Under the pieces are notes generated by a model. The model saw nothing but the letters and a program-made list of their open reading frames with translations. It was not told the origin of the DNA and ran no database searches. Positions 42,672 to 52,495 of a stretch of DNA of 64,000 nucleotides are shown in pieces. How positions within the stretch are numbered: position 1 is the first letter of the stretch; each line of letters opens with the position of its first letter. The stretch is from an uncultured Blautia sp. (GTDB lineage Bacteria > Bacillota > Clostridia > Lachnospirales > Lachnospiraceae). The stretch spans positions 21,231 through 85,230 of the forward strand of contig CAKRPO010000007.1 in the NCBI GenBank assembly GCA_934378195.1, given 5' to 3'. A program made the translations under genes and the position numbers.

Positions 42672-45092
42672 ATGGAAGAATTACGCTTCAGCGTAGATGA
42701 GCAGAAATATAATGACAGACATGGGCATGTTTTAAGCCTGGAAGGCTGGTACATTCCGGTTTCCGGGAAGGAGTGCAGGTTTGAACTGGTAGCAGACGGA
42801 CATGAAAAAATAGAAATTCCGGCTGTTGTATTCCGGACAAGACCGGATGTTGAACAGGCACTTCAGACAGAACTGGGAGATTTTCTTCCGGGATTTACCG
42901 TGCGCATTCCGGAAGTCCTTGAGCTGATCAACAAGTATCAGGAGCTGGAACTGTTTGTATATGACGGAGAGACGAAATGTTTAATCTGGGAACAGACTTC
43001 TGATGAACTGGAAGAATTTCTGAAGGAGAGTCTGGTAGAGTTCCATCTGGACAGAGTAGAAATCCTGTATGATACCATGCTGGAGATTCAGGGCTGGGTA
43101 CTCGATCAGAGAGGCGAAGTAGAAGTCGCTGTGCATAAGGAAGATACCAGTATTCTGGATTGCCGTATCAGCAGAGGCAGACGGCCGGATGTTGTAGAGC
43201 GACTGGGGCTGGACGATGAGTACCGGCAGCAGGAGATCGGTTTTCGTATTTCGGCTGTCCTCCAGGAGATTCCGGGCAAGAGGATTGTCCTTCATTTCAG
43301 GGGCGATTCTGTGACCAAGACGTATGAGATTGATGTACAGGAACTGCAGAAAGCAAATAAACCAAAGGGATTCTGGGGAAGACTGTTTGGTAAGAATGAA
43401 CCGGAAACAAAGGGCAGCTATGAGGCGTGGCTTAAGCAGCACCAGGTGGACAAAAAGACACTTCGCAGGCAGAAACATGGATCTTTTGTCCAGAATCCGA
43501 AGATCAGCATCGTGATTCCACTTTATGCGACACCACTTCCTTATCTGAAAGAGTTGTTAGAGTCCGTACGTGCGCAGAGTTATATGAACTGGCAGCTTTG
43601 TCTGGCAGACGGAAGTCCGGATGACAAGGTGAAAGACTTTGTAGAGAAACATTATGGACGCGAGAAGCGCATTCTGTATAAGAAACTAGAAAAAAATGGC
43701 GGGATTTCTGTCAATACCAATGCAGCAATCGATATGGCTGATGGTGAATATCTGATGCTCTGTGATCATGATGATACACTGGAACCGGATGCCCTGTACG
43801 AGATCGTGCAGGCTGTGAATGAGAAATCAGCAGATGTTATTTATACAGACGAAGATAAAGTGAGCATGGACGGACAGCATTATTTTGATCCGAACTTTAA
43901 ACCGGAGTTCAACCTGTTCCGTTTACGTGAGAACAATTATATCTGTCACATTTTTGCAGTGAAGAAAAGCCTTGCTGACAAAGTTGGATATCTGCGTTCG
44001 GAATTCGATGGGGCGCAGGACTATGATTTCATTTTCCGCTGCTGTGAGCAGGCAGAACATATCGCACATATTCCGAAGGTCCTGTATCACTGGAGATGTC
44101 ATATGGATTCTACGGCGGCAGATCCGGAGAGCAAGAAGTATGCGTATGAAGCGGGACGGAATGCAATCCGTGAACATTATCAGAGACTGGGAATCGATGC
44201 AAGAGTAGAGATGACAGAGCGCCCGGGCTGGTACAGAAGTCAGGTGAAGATACAGGGAAATCCACTGATCTCGATCATCATTCCGAATAAGGACCATATT
44301 GATGATCTGGAACTTTGTCTGTTCTCACTGACAAAGAAATCTACGTATCGCAATTATGAAGTACTTGTAGTTGAGAACAACAGTGTACAGGAAGAGACTT
44401 TGGCTTACTACGAAAAACTGACCGCACGATATCCAAAAGTACGTGTGCTGAAATGGGAAAAAGAGTTCAACTATTCCGCTATCAACAATTTTGCTGCAAA
44501 AGAAGCAAAAGGCGATTACTTTTTGTTCCTGAATAATGATGTGGAGATTCTCACGCCACAGTGGCTGGAGGAAATGCTTCAGGTTTGTCAGCAGGAAAAG
44601 GTTGCTGCTGTAGGTGCAAAGCTTTATTATCCGGATGATACGATCCAGCACGCAGGTGTTGTGCTTGGACTTGGCGGAATTGCCGGACATATCATGTGTC
44701 GTGCATCCAGAGAAGATCCGGGATATTTTGGCAGAATGATCAGTGTGCAGGAAATCAGTGCAGTCACTGCAGCCTGTATGATGGTAAGAAAAAGTGATTT
44801 TGATGCAGTTGGTGGATTTGACGAAACTTTCCAGGTGGCATTTAATGATATTGATCTGTGCATGAAGTTTGTGGCAGCAGGAAAGAAGATCGTATTCACT
44901 CCTTATGCAGAGTTGTATCATTATGAATCAAAATCAAGAGGACTGGAAGATACACCGGAAAAACAGTTCCGTTTTGATAAAGAGATTAGCAGATTCAAAG
45001 AAAAATGGGGTACCCGGCTTGAAGCGGGAGATCCTTATTACAGTCCGAATCTTTCCGTGACAGAGGGCGACTGCTCTCTCAGGGAAAACTAA
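42672..45092 (+). CDS. Double GT2 glycosyltransferase with N-terminal beta domains
   Basis: The 806-residue protein has two N-terminal beta-rich units (about residues 1-110 and 115-235, each with a GW motif and an RPDV motif), then two GT-A domains. The first starts at ISIVIPLYATPLPYLKELL with DHDD (metal site) and YTDEDK; the second starts at ISIIIPNKDHIDDLELCL with LNNDVEI. Such double GT2 enzymes add alternating sugars, often rhamnose, in wall and O-antigen polymers. The next gene is a paralogue with closely similar C-terminal domains. No membrane segment is seen, so it probably works with the membrane-bound lipid-linked glycan. Confidence 0.88.
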   Translation: MEELRFSVDEQKYNDRHGHVLSLEGWYIPVSGKECRFELVADGHEKIEIPAVVFRTRPDVEQALQTELGDFLPGFTVRIPEVLELINKYQELELFVYDGETKCLIWEQTSDELEEFLKESLVEFHLDRVEILYDTMLEIQGWVLDQRGEVEVAVHKEDTSILDCRISRGRRPDVVERLGLDDEYRQQEIGFRISAVLQEIPGKRIVLHFRGDSVTKTYEIDVQELQKANKPKGFWGRLFGKNEPETKGSYEAWLKQHQVDKKTLRRQKHGSFVQNPKISIVIPLYATPLPYLKELLESVRAQSYMNWQLCLADGSPDDKVKDFVEKHYGREKRILYKKLEKNGGISVNTNAAIDMADGEYLMLCDHDDTLEPDALYEIVQAVNEKSADVIYTDEDKVSMDGQHYFDPNFKPEFNLFRLRENNYICHIFAVKKSLADKVGYLRSEFDGAQDYDFIFRCCEQAEHIAHIPKVLYHWRCHMDSTAADPESKKYAYEAGRNAIREHYQRLGIDARVEMTERPGWYRSQVKIQGNPLISIIIPNKDHIDDLELCLFSLTKKSTYRNYEVLVVENNSVQEETLAYYEKLTARYPKVRVLKWEKEFNYSAINNFAAKEAKGDYFLFLNNDVEILTPQWLEEMLQVCQQEKVAAVGAKLYYPDDTIQHAGVVLGLGGIAGHIMCRASREDPGYFGRMISVQEISAVTAACMMVRKSDFDAVGGFDETFQVAFNDIDLCMKFVAAGKKIVFTPYAELYHYESKSRGLEDTPEKQFRFDKEISRFKEKWGTRLEAGDPYYSPNLSVTEGDCSLREN

Positions 45093-45114
45093 GAAATGAG
45101 GTAGGATATTTTTT

Positions 45115-47568
45115 ATGGCAAGAGAAATTTTTGAGGTAACAAAGGACCGTTTTCATCTGCAGGATCCCTGCTGTTATATCCTGCAGGGAACATGGCCAAA
45201 AGAAGCCAAAATGCATGCCAGACTTGACAGCTCTGAAATAAAAGCAGAGATCCAGCGTCTGGAAGTTGTCAGTGCACTGGAGCGATTTAAAGATCCTGAC
45301 CTGATGAGAGGGGAGCGGATCACGGCTGCGGTACAGCTTCCGGAGTCACTGGAAGGATATCAGAAACTCAGCATTTATGCCGAGACACCGGAAAAAACAT
45401 TCTGCTGGTTTTCTGTTTCGGTTAAGAGCCTGGAGAAACGAAGAGGCAAACCACAGTTTTATATTGAAGAAGAAAAAGTACAGCAGGGATTCCTGCGTAT
45501 CCGTGGATGGGCAGTAGCAGTAGAACCGGTGCGCATTCAGATTTTTGATGAAAATAAAGAGAAGATTCAGGCGGAGATCCTTCGTACAGAACGTGTGGAT
45601 GTGGAACAGCTTTATGAGGAAATGGAGCAGATGGACAGAACTGACAAATCCGGATTTTTTGTAGAACTGACCAATCTGCATGGTAAAGTGGTCTATGTTG
45701 TTTTCTATGCAGGAAATACAAAATCCGTACATGTAGTTCATCTGCAGCCGACAGTTGTTCTCCGCAAAAAAATCGAGAAATATGCACAGAAAGGACTTCG
45801 TTACTGGAGAAGCCAGGGAAGTGCAGCTCTTGTAGGTAAAGTTGCGGCAAAGGTCAGGACTGCCTCTACAAGAGAAATCCCTTATCAGAAATGGATTGTC
45901 AGACATCTTCCGGGTGCAAAAGAACTGGAACGTCAGAGAAGAGAGAAATTTGATTTTCAGCCAAAGATATCCATTGTAATTCCACTGTACAGGACCCAGG
46001 AAAAATATCTCCGTCAGTTGGTGGATACGATCAGGGCACAGACTTATCCGAACTGGGAATTATGCCTGTCAGACGGAAGCGGAGCAAATTCTCCGATTGC
46101 CGGTCTGCTCAGAGAACTGGAAGCCTCTGATGAGCGAATCAAAGTTGTTTCACATGACCAGCCACTGCAGATTTCTGAGAATACCAATGCCGCGATCGCA
46201 ATCGCGACCGGCGATTATATTGCGTTTGCCGATCATGATGATGAGCTGACACCGCATGCATTGTTTGAATGTGTGAAAGCACTGAATAAAGACAGAGAGA
46301 TCAAAGTGCTTTACTCTGATGAAGATAAAATGTCCATGGACGGACACAAATTCTTCCAGCCGCATTTCAAACCGGATTACAATCCAGATCTGCTCTGTAC
46401 GGTAAACTATATCTGCCATCTGTTTGTGGTAGATCGTAAAGTAATCGATCAGGTAGGAACTCTTCGCAAAGAATTTGACGGGGCACAGGATTATGATTTT
46501 ATCTTCCGTTGTATTGAAGCAGTAAAGCCGGAAGAAATCCATCATGTGCCGAAGATCCTGTATCACTGGAGATGTCATGAAGATTCTACGGCAGAGAATC
46601 CGGAGAGCAAGACCTATGCATTTGATGCCGGCAAGCGTGCTATCGAAGAGCATTATAGAAGAACCGGTATTGATGCGGAAGTATATCAGGGCGAGTTCCT
46701 GGGACTCTACAGGACCAGATTCCACAGAGACCATGATCCGCTGATCTCGATCATTATTCCGAATAAAGATCATATTGATGATCTGAAGAGATGCATGGAC
46801 TCAATCGACCAGAAGTCAACTTACCAGAATTATGAATACATTATTGTAGAGAACAACAGTACGGATGATGCGACTTTCCAGTATTACAAGAAGCTGGAAG
46901 CAGAGAATCCAAAGGCGCATGTTGTCTACTGGGACAGGGAATTCAACTATTCTGCGATCAACAACTATGGTGCTGCTTTTGCAAAAGGCGAGTATATCCT
47001 TCTGCTGAATAACGATACAGAGATTATTAATGAGGACTGTCTGGAAGAACTGTTAGGCTATTGTATGCGCAGTGATGTCGGGGCAGTCGGTGCCAGAATG
47101 TACTATGAAGATGATACGATTCAGCATGCGGGAGTTGTCATTGGATTTGGTGGAATCGCGGGACATTGTTTTGTGCTTCAGCCGCGTGGAACGACCGGAT
47201 ACTGTCACAGGATCATCTGTGCACAGGATTACAGTGCAGTAACGGCGGCCTGTATGATGGTGAAGAGAGAAGCTTTTGACAAGGTCGGAGGACTCACTGA
47301 AGAACTTGCCGTTGCATTTAATGATATTGATTTTTGTATGAAGCTTCGTTCGGCAGGATATCTGATCGTATACAATCCATATGCAGAGCTGTATCATTAT
47401 GAATCCAAGTCCAGAGGACTGGAAGACACACCGGAGAAGGTGGCACGATTTAATAAAGAGATTCAGATCTTTGAAAGACGCTGGCCGGATATCATGCGTG
47501 ACGGGGATCCATATTATAACCCGAACCTGACATTAAAGAGCCAGGATTTCTCATTGAAACGGATATAG
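45115..47568 (+). CDS. Double GT2 glycosyltransferase, paralogue of the preceding gene
   Basis: The 817-residue protein has an N-terminal beta-rich region (about residues 1-230, including RIRGWAVAVEPVRIQIF) and two GT-A domains: ISIVIPLYRTQEKYLRQLV with DHDDELTP, and ISIIIPNKDHIDDLKRCM with LNNDTEI. From about residue 280 it is nearly colinear with the previous protein and keeps motifs such as EFDGAQDYDFIFRC and YHWRCHEDSTA, indicating a tandem duplication. It probably adds a further sugar of the same repeat unit. rfbD follows after 11 bases. Confidence 0.88.
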   Translation: MAREIFEVTKDRFHLQDPCCYILQGTWPKEAKMHARLDSSEIKAEIQRLEVVSALERFKDPDLMRGERITAAVQLPESLEGYQKLSIYAETPEKTFCWFSVSVKSLEKRRGKPQFYIEEEKVQQGFLRIRGWAVAVEPVRIQIFDENKEKIQAEILRTERVDVEQLYEEMEQMDRTDKSGFFVELTNLHGKVVYVVFYAGNTKSVHVVHLQPTVVLRKKIEKYAQKGLRYWRSQGSAALVGKVAAKVRTASTREIPYQKWIVRHLPGAKELERQRREKFDFQPKISIVIPLYRTQEKYLRQLVDTIRAQTYPNWELCLSDGSGANSPIAGLLRELEASDERIKVVSHDQPLQISENTNAAIAIATGDYIAFADHDDELTPHALFECVKALNKDREIKVLYSDEDKMSMDGHKFFQPHFKPDYNPDLLCTVNYICHLFVVDRKVIDQVGTLRKEFDGAQDYDFIFRCIEAVKPEEIHHVPKILYHWRCHEDSTAENPESKTYAFDAGKRAIEEHYRRTGIDAEVYQGEFLGLYRTRFHRDHDPLISIIIPNKDHIDDLKRCMDSIDQKSTYQNYEYIIVENNSTDDATFQYYKKLEAENPKAHVVYWDREFNYSAINNYGAAFAKGEYILLLNNDTEIINEDCLEELLGYCMRSDVGAVGARMYYEDDTIQHAGVVIGFGGIAGHCFVLQPRGTTGYCHRIICAQDYSAVTAACMMVKREAFDKVGGLTEELAVAFNDIDFCMKLRSAGYLIVYNPYAELYHYESKSRGLEDTPEKVARFNKEIQIFERRWPDIMRDGDPYYNPNLTLKSQDFSLKRI

Positions 47569-47579
47569 GAGGAACTTGT

Positions 47580-48428
47580 ATGAAAGTATTAGTAACAGGT
47601 GTAAAAGGACAGCTCGGTTATGATGTGATGAACGAGCTTGCCAAAAGAGGTTATGAAGGTGTCGGCGTTGATGTGGCAGAGATGGATATCACAGATAGTG
47701 CCGCAGTTGAGAAAGTGATCGGAGAAGTACATCCGGACCGTGTCGTACACTGTGCAGCGTGGACAGCAGTGGATGCTGCTGAGGATAACCAGGAAGTTTG
47801 CCACAGGGTAAATGTGGATGGAACAGCAAATATCGCGAAGATGTGTGGAAAACTTGACATTCCGATGATCTATATCAGTACAGACTATGTGTTTGACGGA
47901 CAGGGAACACGTCCATGGGAGCCGGATGATCCGGTCGTAGAGCCACTGAATGTGTATGGACAGTCCAAATATGAAGGTGAAGTTGCCGTAGAAAAATATG
48001 CACCGAAACACTACATTGTACGTATCGCATGGGTATTCGGCCTCAACGGCAAGAACTTTATCAAGACAATGGTGAATCTTGGAAAGACACACGATACACT
48101 GACTGTTGTAGATGATCAGATTGGTACACCGACCTATACCTATGATCTTGCCAGACTGCTCGTAGACATGCTGGAAAAAGAAGAGTACGGCAAATATCAT
48201 GCAACAAATGAAGGTGGTTACATTTCCTGGTGTGATTTTGCAAAAGAGATCTTCCGTCAGGCAGGCATGGATGTCAAAGTACTTCCGGTGACTTCTGCGG
48301 AGTATCCGGCAAAGGCAAAACGTCCGACAAACAGCCGTCTTGAGAAGAAAAAACTGGATGAACATGGATTTACCAGACTTCCGGACTGGAAAGATGCACT
48401 GGGACGTTATCTGAAGGAAATTATGTAA
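47580..48428 (+). CDS. rfbD: dTDP-4-dehydrorhamnose reductase
   Basis: RfbD/RmlD carries out the last step to dTDP-L-rhamnose. The 282-residue SDR has VTGVKGQLGYDVMNEL, the active-site STDYVFDGQG and YGQSKYEGE (YxxxK), and a C-terminal RPTNSRLEKKKLDE region typical of the family. AGGAGG lies close upstream. It is separated from rfbA/rfbC by the exporter and transferase genes, so rhamnose synthesis and use are co-transcribed. Confidence 0.97.
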   Translation: MKVLVTGVKGQLGYDVMNELAKRGYEGVGVDVAEMDITDSAAVEKVIGEVHPDRVVHCAAWTAVDAAEDNQEVCHRVNVDGTANIAKMCGKLDIPMIYISTDYVFDGQGTRPWEPDDPVVEPLNVYGQSKYEGEVAVEKYAPKHYIVRIAWVFGLNGKNFIKTMVNLGKTHDTLTVVDDQIGTPTYTYDLARLLVDMLEKEEYGKYHATNEGGYISWCDFAKEIFRQAGMDVKVLPVTSAEYPAKAKRPTNSRLEKKKLDEHGFTRLPDWKDALGRYLKEIM

Positions 48429-48432
48429 ATCT

Positions 48433-50961
48433 ATGAATGAGAAGAATACTTCGAGATCAGGGATCCGGACAGCGAATAAGTTGTCCGGATTTTGTCAAAA
48501 CACTGATGTGAGGGCTCTTTGCTTTTTGGTGATCATACTGAGTGTGAGCTGTTGTTTTATGTTCCGAGATTATCTGTTTGGAAATGAACTGATGATCTTC
48601 AATGATATCGGAAGTGATACCTGGCAGCAGTATATCATGAATTATACGAGCATTGTCAATCACCTGAGAGACGGAAGTTTCTCTCTGTGGGACTTCAGCA
48701 ATGGGCTGGGCATCAACATGTTTAATTTTAACCTGTTTGACCCGTTTCTTATGCTTCTGTATGCAATCGGCGTCGTACTGGGACCTGCACATATGCTGCT
48801 GTATATTAATGTGATACAGATCATAAAAATACTTGCTGCGGGGATGGTATTTTACTGGTTTTTATCACAATTTACCTTCAGCTGGCAGGCGAAGACGGTT
48901 GCGTCCTATGTCTATGGATTGAACGGATTTCTCCTTGTATGGGGGCAGCATTACCAGTTTGGGACAGCCGTGATTTATCTGCCGCTGCTTCTTCTGTTTT
49001 GTGAGAAATTCATTAAGAAGAAAAAAGGGCGTGCCCTTTTTCCGGTAATGGTCTTCCTGTGCGGAATCTACAGCGTATATTTTACATATATGTGTCTGGC
49101 GGCGACCGGACTGTATCTTCTGTTTCGGATCCTGATGCTGGAGGATATGACCTGGAAAGAACGGATACAGAGATTCCTGTTTGGCTGTGTCGAAATGCTT
49201 CTTGGCATGGGAATGAGCATGGTTGTTTTTCTTCCGATGGCTGAAGTGCTGTTGAATGTTTCTTCACGTCTGGACAGTGATGGCAAAGGGTTTTCCGCAT
49301 TTATACAGGAATGCTTTACCCCGTATTCCGGGAAGTTTTATCTGTCGCTTCTGAAGCGTATGTTTTCGAGCAACCTTCAGAATGGATACGGACTTGCAAA
49401 AGGACCGCAGAAATATGCAATGAATTATTACGAGGATCCGGTATTGTTCTGTTCGGTATTTGCTGTGTTTATGAATGTACAGTTCCTGGTTATTCTCCAC
49501 AGGACAGAAATCACTAAAAGAGCGAAAAGAGTGCTCAGTGTGGTGGCGGGTCTGATCATTATAGGCGTTGCCTTCCCAATCGGTGGAACGGTGTTCAATT
49601 ATTTTACCATTCCAACCCAGCGCTATACATTTGTACTGATGCCGGTGTTCATGCTGCTGATGGCATGGATGTGGGATTATATGCGAAGGGGAGGCAGACT
49701 GAATCTGCTCTTTATCGTGCTTGTTACCATTTTGATGGGATGGGCGTATCAGGAGGGATGGAAACAGGCCGGATATGAGGTCTATAAACGAAATATCTGC
49801 TGTCTGGCAGTTACCGGAATCATAATGGCCATCTGCCTTATCCTGCTCACTCTGTTAAAAAAACAACAGATCCGAAGTGCAGTGATGGGGCTGCTGGCAG
49901 TGGTGATCGTGGTGAATGTGATCTCGGAAGAAGGGACAAACTTCCAGAATCGTGTCACTATGAAAAAAACAGATACTTCTGTTGAAGAGATGGCAGAGGA
50001 AACTGCAAGGTATCAAAAGATGCGAAGCTCCAAAGATAAGAGCATAAAGTATCAGGCAGAAAATGAGAAACCACAGGACTTTTTCCGGGAAATGTATCGT
50101 GTGGATCTGCAGGACTGTCTGGCTTATCTGAAGAATCTTGATCCGGAATTTTATCGGGTGGAAAAAGATTATATTTCCGGAACGGTAGCGATGGATGCGT
50201 CTGCACAGGGCTATCGGGGGATTTCGACTTACAATTCAGTCATGAATGGAAATATCAAAGATTTTGTCAAAATCTGTTATCCGGAGTTATTTTTTGCAGA
50301 CCATAATCATTACACATTCTGGAATAATGTAGATGATAACTGGCTGGCTGCATTCCTCGGAATAAAATATATCCTTTCAGGAAATGAGGATCCGGACGAA
50401 AGTAAGTATAAACTTCTGGATCGTGTAGGAAGTCTTTATATCCATGAGAATGTTCTGGATACGGAGACTGCTCATTTCTACAGCATTGCGATCGCGGAAG
50501 AAAGTCTGCGGGAGCTTTGTACGGAGGAAAACAGACAGGAACTCCTGGGAGAGGCAGTTGCGCTTGAGGACGGACAGGAGATTACGGAAGTTTCGGATCT
50601 GGATACGCTGAAGACAGAAGAGCTGGAACGTGGCGAGGAGGCTTCCAGTGTGACGCTGGATGCGCCGGAGACGGATTCCATGATAACCGGAAGCATCCAT
50701 GCAGAGCTTGATGGATATGTCATGTTTATGATTCCGTATGAAAAAGGCTGGAGCCTTATGATCGATGGAAAAGAGACAGAACTGCTTCGGGGCGATATTG
50801 GTTTTCTGGCCTGCAAAGTATCGGAAGGTGACCATACATTGACACTTTCTTTCCAGGCACCGGGTCTGAAAGCAGGGGCTGCAGGAAGTCTTGTATTCTG
50901 GCTGCTGTATGTGGCATTTTTGGCAGGAACACAGATATACAGAAAGAAAAAGCAGGCATAA
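48433..50961 (+). CDS. YfhO-like polytopic membrane glycosyltransferase candidate
   Basis: The 842-residue protein has about a dozen membrane helices in residues 25-495 and a large extracellular domain after it, closing with a C-terminal membrane helix and RKKKQA. FNDIGSDTWQQY in the first loop, SNGLGINMFNFNLFDP and YGLNGFLLVWGQHYQFG match the YfhO family. In Listeria and Bacillus, YfhO-type proteins move a sugar from undecaprenyl phosphate to a wall polymer outside the membrane, working with a CsbB-like GT2 and a flippase. The cassette at 32739-34414 supplies the other two parts. The gene starts 4 bases after rfbD and ends at a bidirectional terminator. Confidence 0.85.
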   Translation: MNEKNTSRSGIRTANKLSGFCQNTDVRALCFLVIILSVSCCFMFRDYLFGNELMIFNDIGSDTWQQYIMNYTSIVNHLRDGSFSLWDFSNGLGINMFNFNLFDPFLMLLYAIGVVLGPAHMLLYINVIQIIKILAAGMVFYWFLSQFTFSWQAKTVASYVYGLNGFLLVWGQHYQFGTAVIYLPLLLLFCEKFIKKKKGRALFPVMVFLCGIYSVYFTYMCLAATGLYLLFRILMLEDMTWKERIQRFLFGCVEMLLGMGMSMVVFLPMAEVLLNVSSRLDSDGKGFSAFIQECFTPYSGKFYLSLLKRMFSSNLQNGYGLAKGPQKYAMNYYEDPVLFCSVFAVFMNVQFLVILHRTEITKRAKRVLSVVAGLIIIGVAFPIGGTVFNYFTIPTQRYTFVLMPVFMLLMAWMWDYMRRGGRLNLLFIVLVTILMGWAYQEGWKQAGYEVYKRNICCLAVTGIIMAICLILLTLLKKQQIRSAVMGLLAVVIVVNVISEEGTNFQNRVTMKKTDTSVEEMAEETARYQKMRSSKDKSIKYQAENEKPQDFFREMYRVDLQDCLAYLKNLDPEFYRVEKDYISGTVAMDASAQGYRGISTYNSVMNGNIKDFVKICYPELFFADHNHYTFWNNVDDNWLAAFLGIKYILSGNEDPDESKYKLLDRVGSLYIHENVLDTETAHFYSIAIAEESLRELCTEENRQELLGEAVALEDGQEITEVSDLDTLKTEELERGEEASSVTLDAPETDSMITGSIHAELDGYVMFMIPYEKGWSLMIDGKETELLRGDIGFLACKVSEGDHTLTLSFQAPGLKAGAAGSLVFWLLYVAFLAGTQIYRKKKQA

Positions 50962-50979
50962 AAAGAAAAAATAGAAATA

Positions 50980-51047
50980 AAAAAGACAGTTTTATCTGAA
51001 TGAGTTGAGATGTTTCCTCAAGACGAGTCAGGTGAAACTGTCTTTTT
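50980..51047. terminator. Bidirectional terminator between yfhO-like gene and pseudo-DacA gene
   Basis: Arms AAAAAGACAGTTT / AAACTGTCTTTTT, with an inner TTGAG / CTCAA pair. T-runs on both strands fit the two convergent genes. Confidence 0.8.
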
Positions 51048-51079
51048 CATGTAAAAAGATCTGAGACAATGAAACTATA

Positions 51080-52333
51080 TCAGGAATGTGAGGCCCTGAT
51101 AATCCTCCAGATGATCAGAAGTGAGAGAACAGCGCCAATCGCTCCAATGATCATATAAGGAAGGTTCGTGTGGCTGTCTGTATAATTCTGTGCATCTGTC
51201 AGATTTTGCGTGCTGGCTTCAATGACAGCAGTGTCTTCTTCTGTGGATGCTACAGACATAACAGCTGTACCGACCGGTGTTCCATTAAAGAAGAACTGGC
51301 GGCTGTACTGACCATCCTGCACATCTCCGTCCTGTGTGGTGAGTGCATCGGAAGCTGTACCATTTGGAACAAATACTTCACCACCGGAGATCATATTGAA
51401 ATCATTATCTCCGAGGGAGAGAAGCTGGAAATTGTCAAATCCATAGTTAAGAAGGCTTACTGCTTCAGCAGCAGTTGTACCGGAAGCACCCTGAAGGACA
51501 ACGGCGATCAGAGAAATACCATCTTTCTCAGCCCCGCAGACCAGAGTACTGCCGGATGCTTCGGTGTAACCTTCCCTTCCGCCGAGACAATACTGATAAT
51601 AAGAGGCATCTGTATTGTTCAGCATGGCAAAATTATTGGTCAGGACACGTTCGCCGCCGGACACATTGGTTGCCGGTATTGTATAAGAAGAAGTGCCGGC
51701 GATGGTTCGGAATGATTCATTATCAATAGCAGCTTTCATGATGAGAGCCATGTCATGAGCAGTTGTATGCTGATTTTCATCCGGAAGACCGGTTGGATTG
51801 GTAAATACGGTATTGGTACAGCCAAGTTCTGCCGCGCGGGCATTCATCATCTGGACAAAGCTGTCAACAGATCCACCGATGTGTTCTGCAATCTGAAGAG
51901 CAACATCATTAGCGGAGGAAAGCATAATCGCATACAGGCATTGTTCCACTGTAAAAACTTCATCCAGCTGGGCTGAAATACTTGCACCACCATCGGTCAC
52001 GCCGGAAACACCGGTTGCAGTCATGGTAACCTGATCGCTCAGCTGCGCATTTTCCAGTGCAAGGAGTGTTGTCATGACTTTGACGGTAGCTCCCGGATAA
52101 AGAACCTGATCCATATTTTTAGCGTAAATAGTAGTTTCGGTAGTATCTTCCATGATCACAGCGGCGGTAGAAGTAATCTCAGGTCCCTGTGGCCAGTTGG
52201 AAATACTGTTTGTAGAAATAGAAGAAGTCTGTGTATCAGCAGATTCCTCAGCGGCCAGTACCGGAGTCTGGAATAACAGGGAGCATGCAAGTCCCATGGC
52301 TGCCAGACCATTGTATAATCTTTTTAATTTCAT
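51080..52333 (-). CDS. D-Ala-D-Ala carboxypeptidase-like protein lacking catalytic residues
   Basis: The 417-residue S11-family paralogue of the protein at 35560 has a signal peptide and a C-terminal membrane helix (about residues 388-410). Aligned with that protein, the SxxK motif YPASTTK has become YPGATVK, with A82 in place of the nucleophilic serine (GCT codon), and LGGKTGF has become LGGREGY (R253-E254-G). Only S140-A-N142 is kept. The frame is long and uninterrupted, and a promoter and ribosome site are present, so it is probably expressed but not a peptidase. It may bind wall peptides or act as a regulator. It is the only gene on the minus strand inside the glycan region. Confidence 0.9.
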   Translation of the reverse strand: MKLKRLYNGLAAMGLACSLLFQTPVLAAEESADTQTSSISTNSISNWPQGPEITSTAAVIMEDTTETTIYAKNMDQVLYPGATVKVMTTLLALENAQLSDQVTMTATGVSGVTDGGASISAQLDEVFTVEQCLYAIMLSSANDVALQIAEHIGGSVDSFVQMMNARAAELGCTNTVFTNPTGLPDENQHTTAHDMALIMKAAIDNESFRTIAGTSSYTIPATNVSGGERVLTNNFAMLNNTDASYYQYCLGGREGYTEASGSTLVCGAEKDGISLIAVVLQGASGTTAAEAVSLLNYGFDNFQLLSLGDNDFNMISGGEVFVPNGTASDALTTQDGDVQDGQYSRQFFFNGTPVGTAVMSVASTEEDTAVIEASTQNLTDAQNYTDSHTNLPYMIIGAIGAVLSLLIIWRIIRASHS

Positions 52334-52365
52334 AAATCTGTACTCCTGTTTTATTATCGAAATCT

Positions 52366-52394
52366 ATCATATCCTATTTCGGACCTTAATTCAA
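52366..52394 (-). promoter_or_regulatory. Promoter of the pseudo-DacA gene
   Basis: On the minus strand TTGAAT (complement of 52389-52394) and TATGAT (complement of 52366-52371) with a 17-base spacer. Confidence 0.65.
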
Positions 52395-52412
52395 GCAGAA
52401 TGACATACGCCC

Positions 52413-52441
52413 TTGCAAAAACAGGGGTGGAATGATAAAAT
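52413..52441 (+). promoter_or_regulatory. Promoter of the downstream glycosyltransferase operon
   Basis: TTGCAA (52413-52418) and TAAAAT (52436-52441), spacer 17. It faces away from the minus-strand promoter. Confidence 0.55.
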
Positions 52442-52495
52442 AAAATCCGATTATAATGAAAAGAAATGAACAGAACCTGAGGGTGTAAATAAAGT

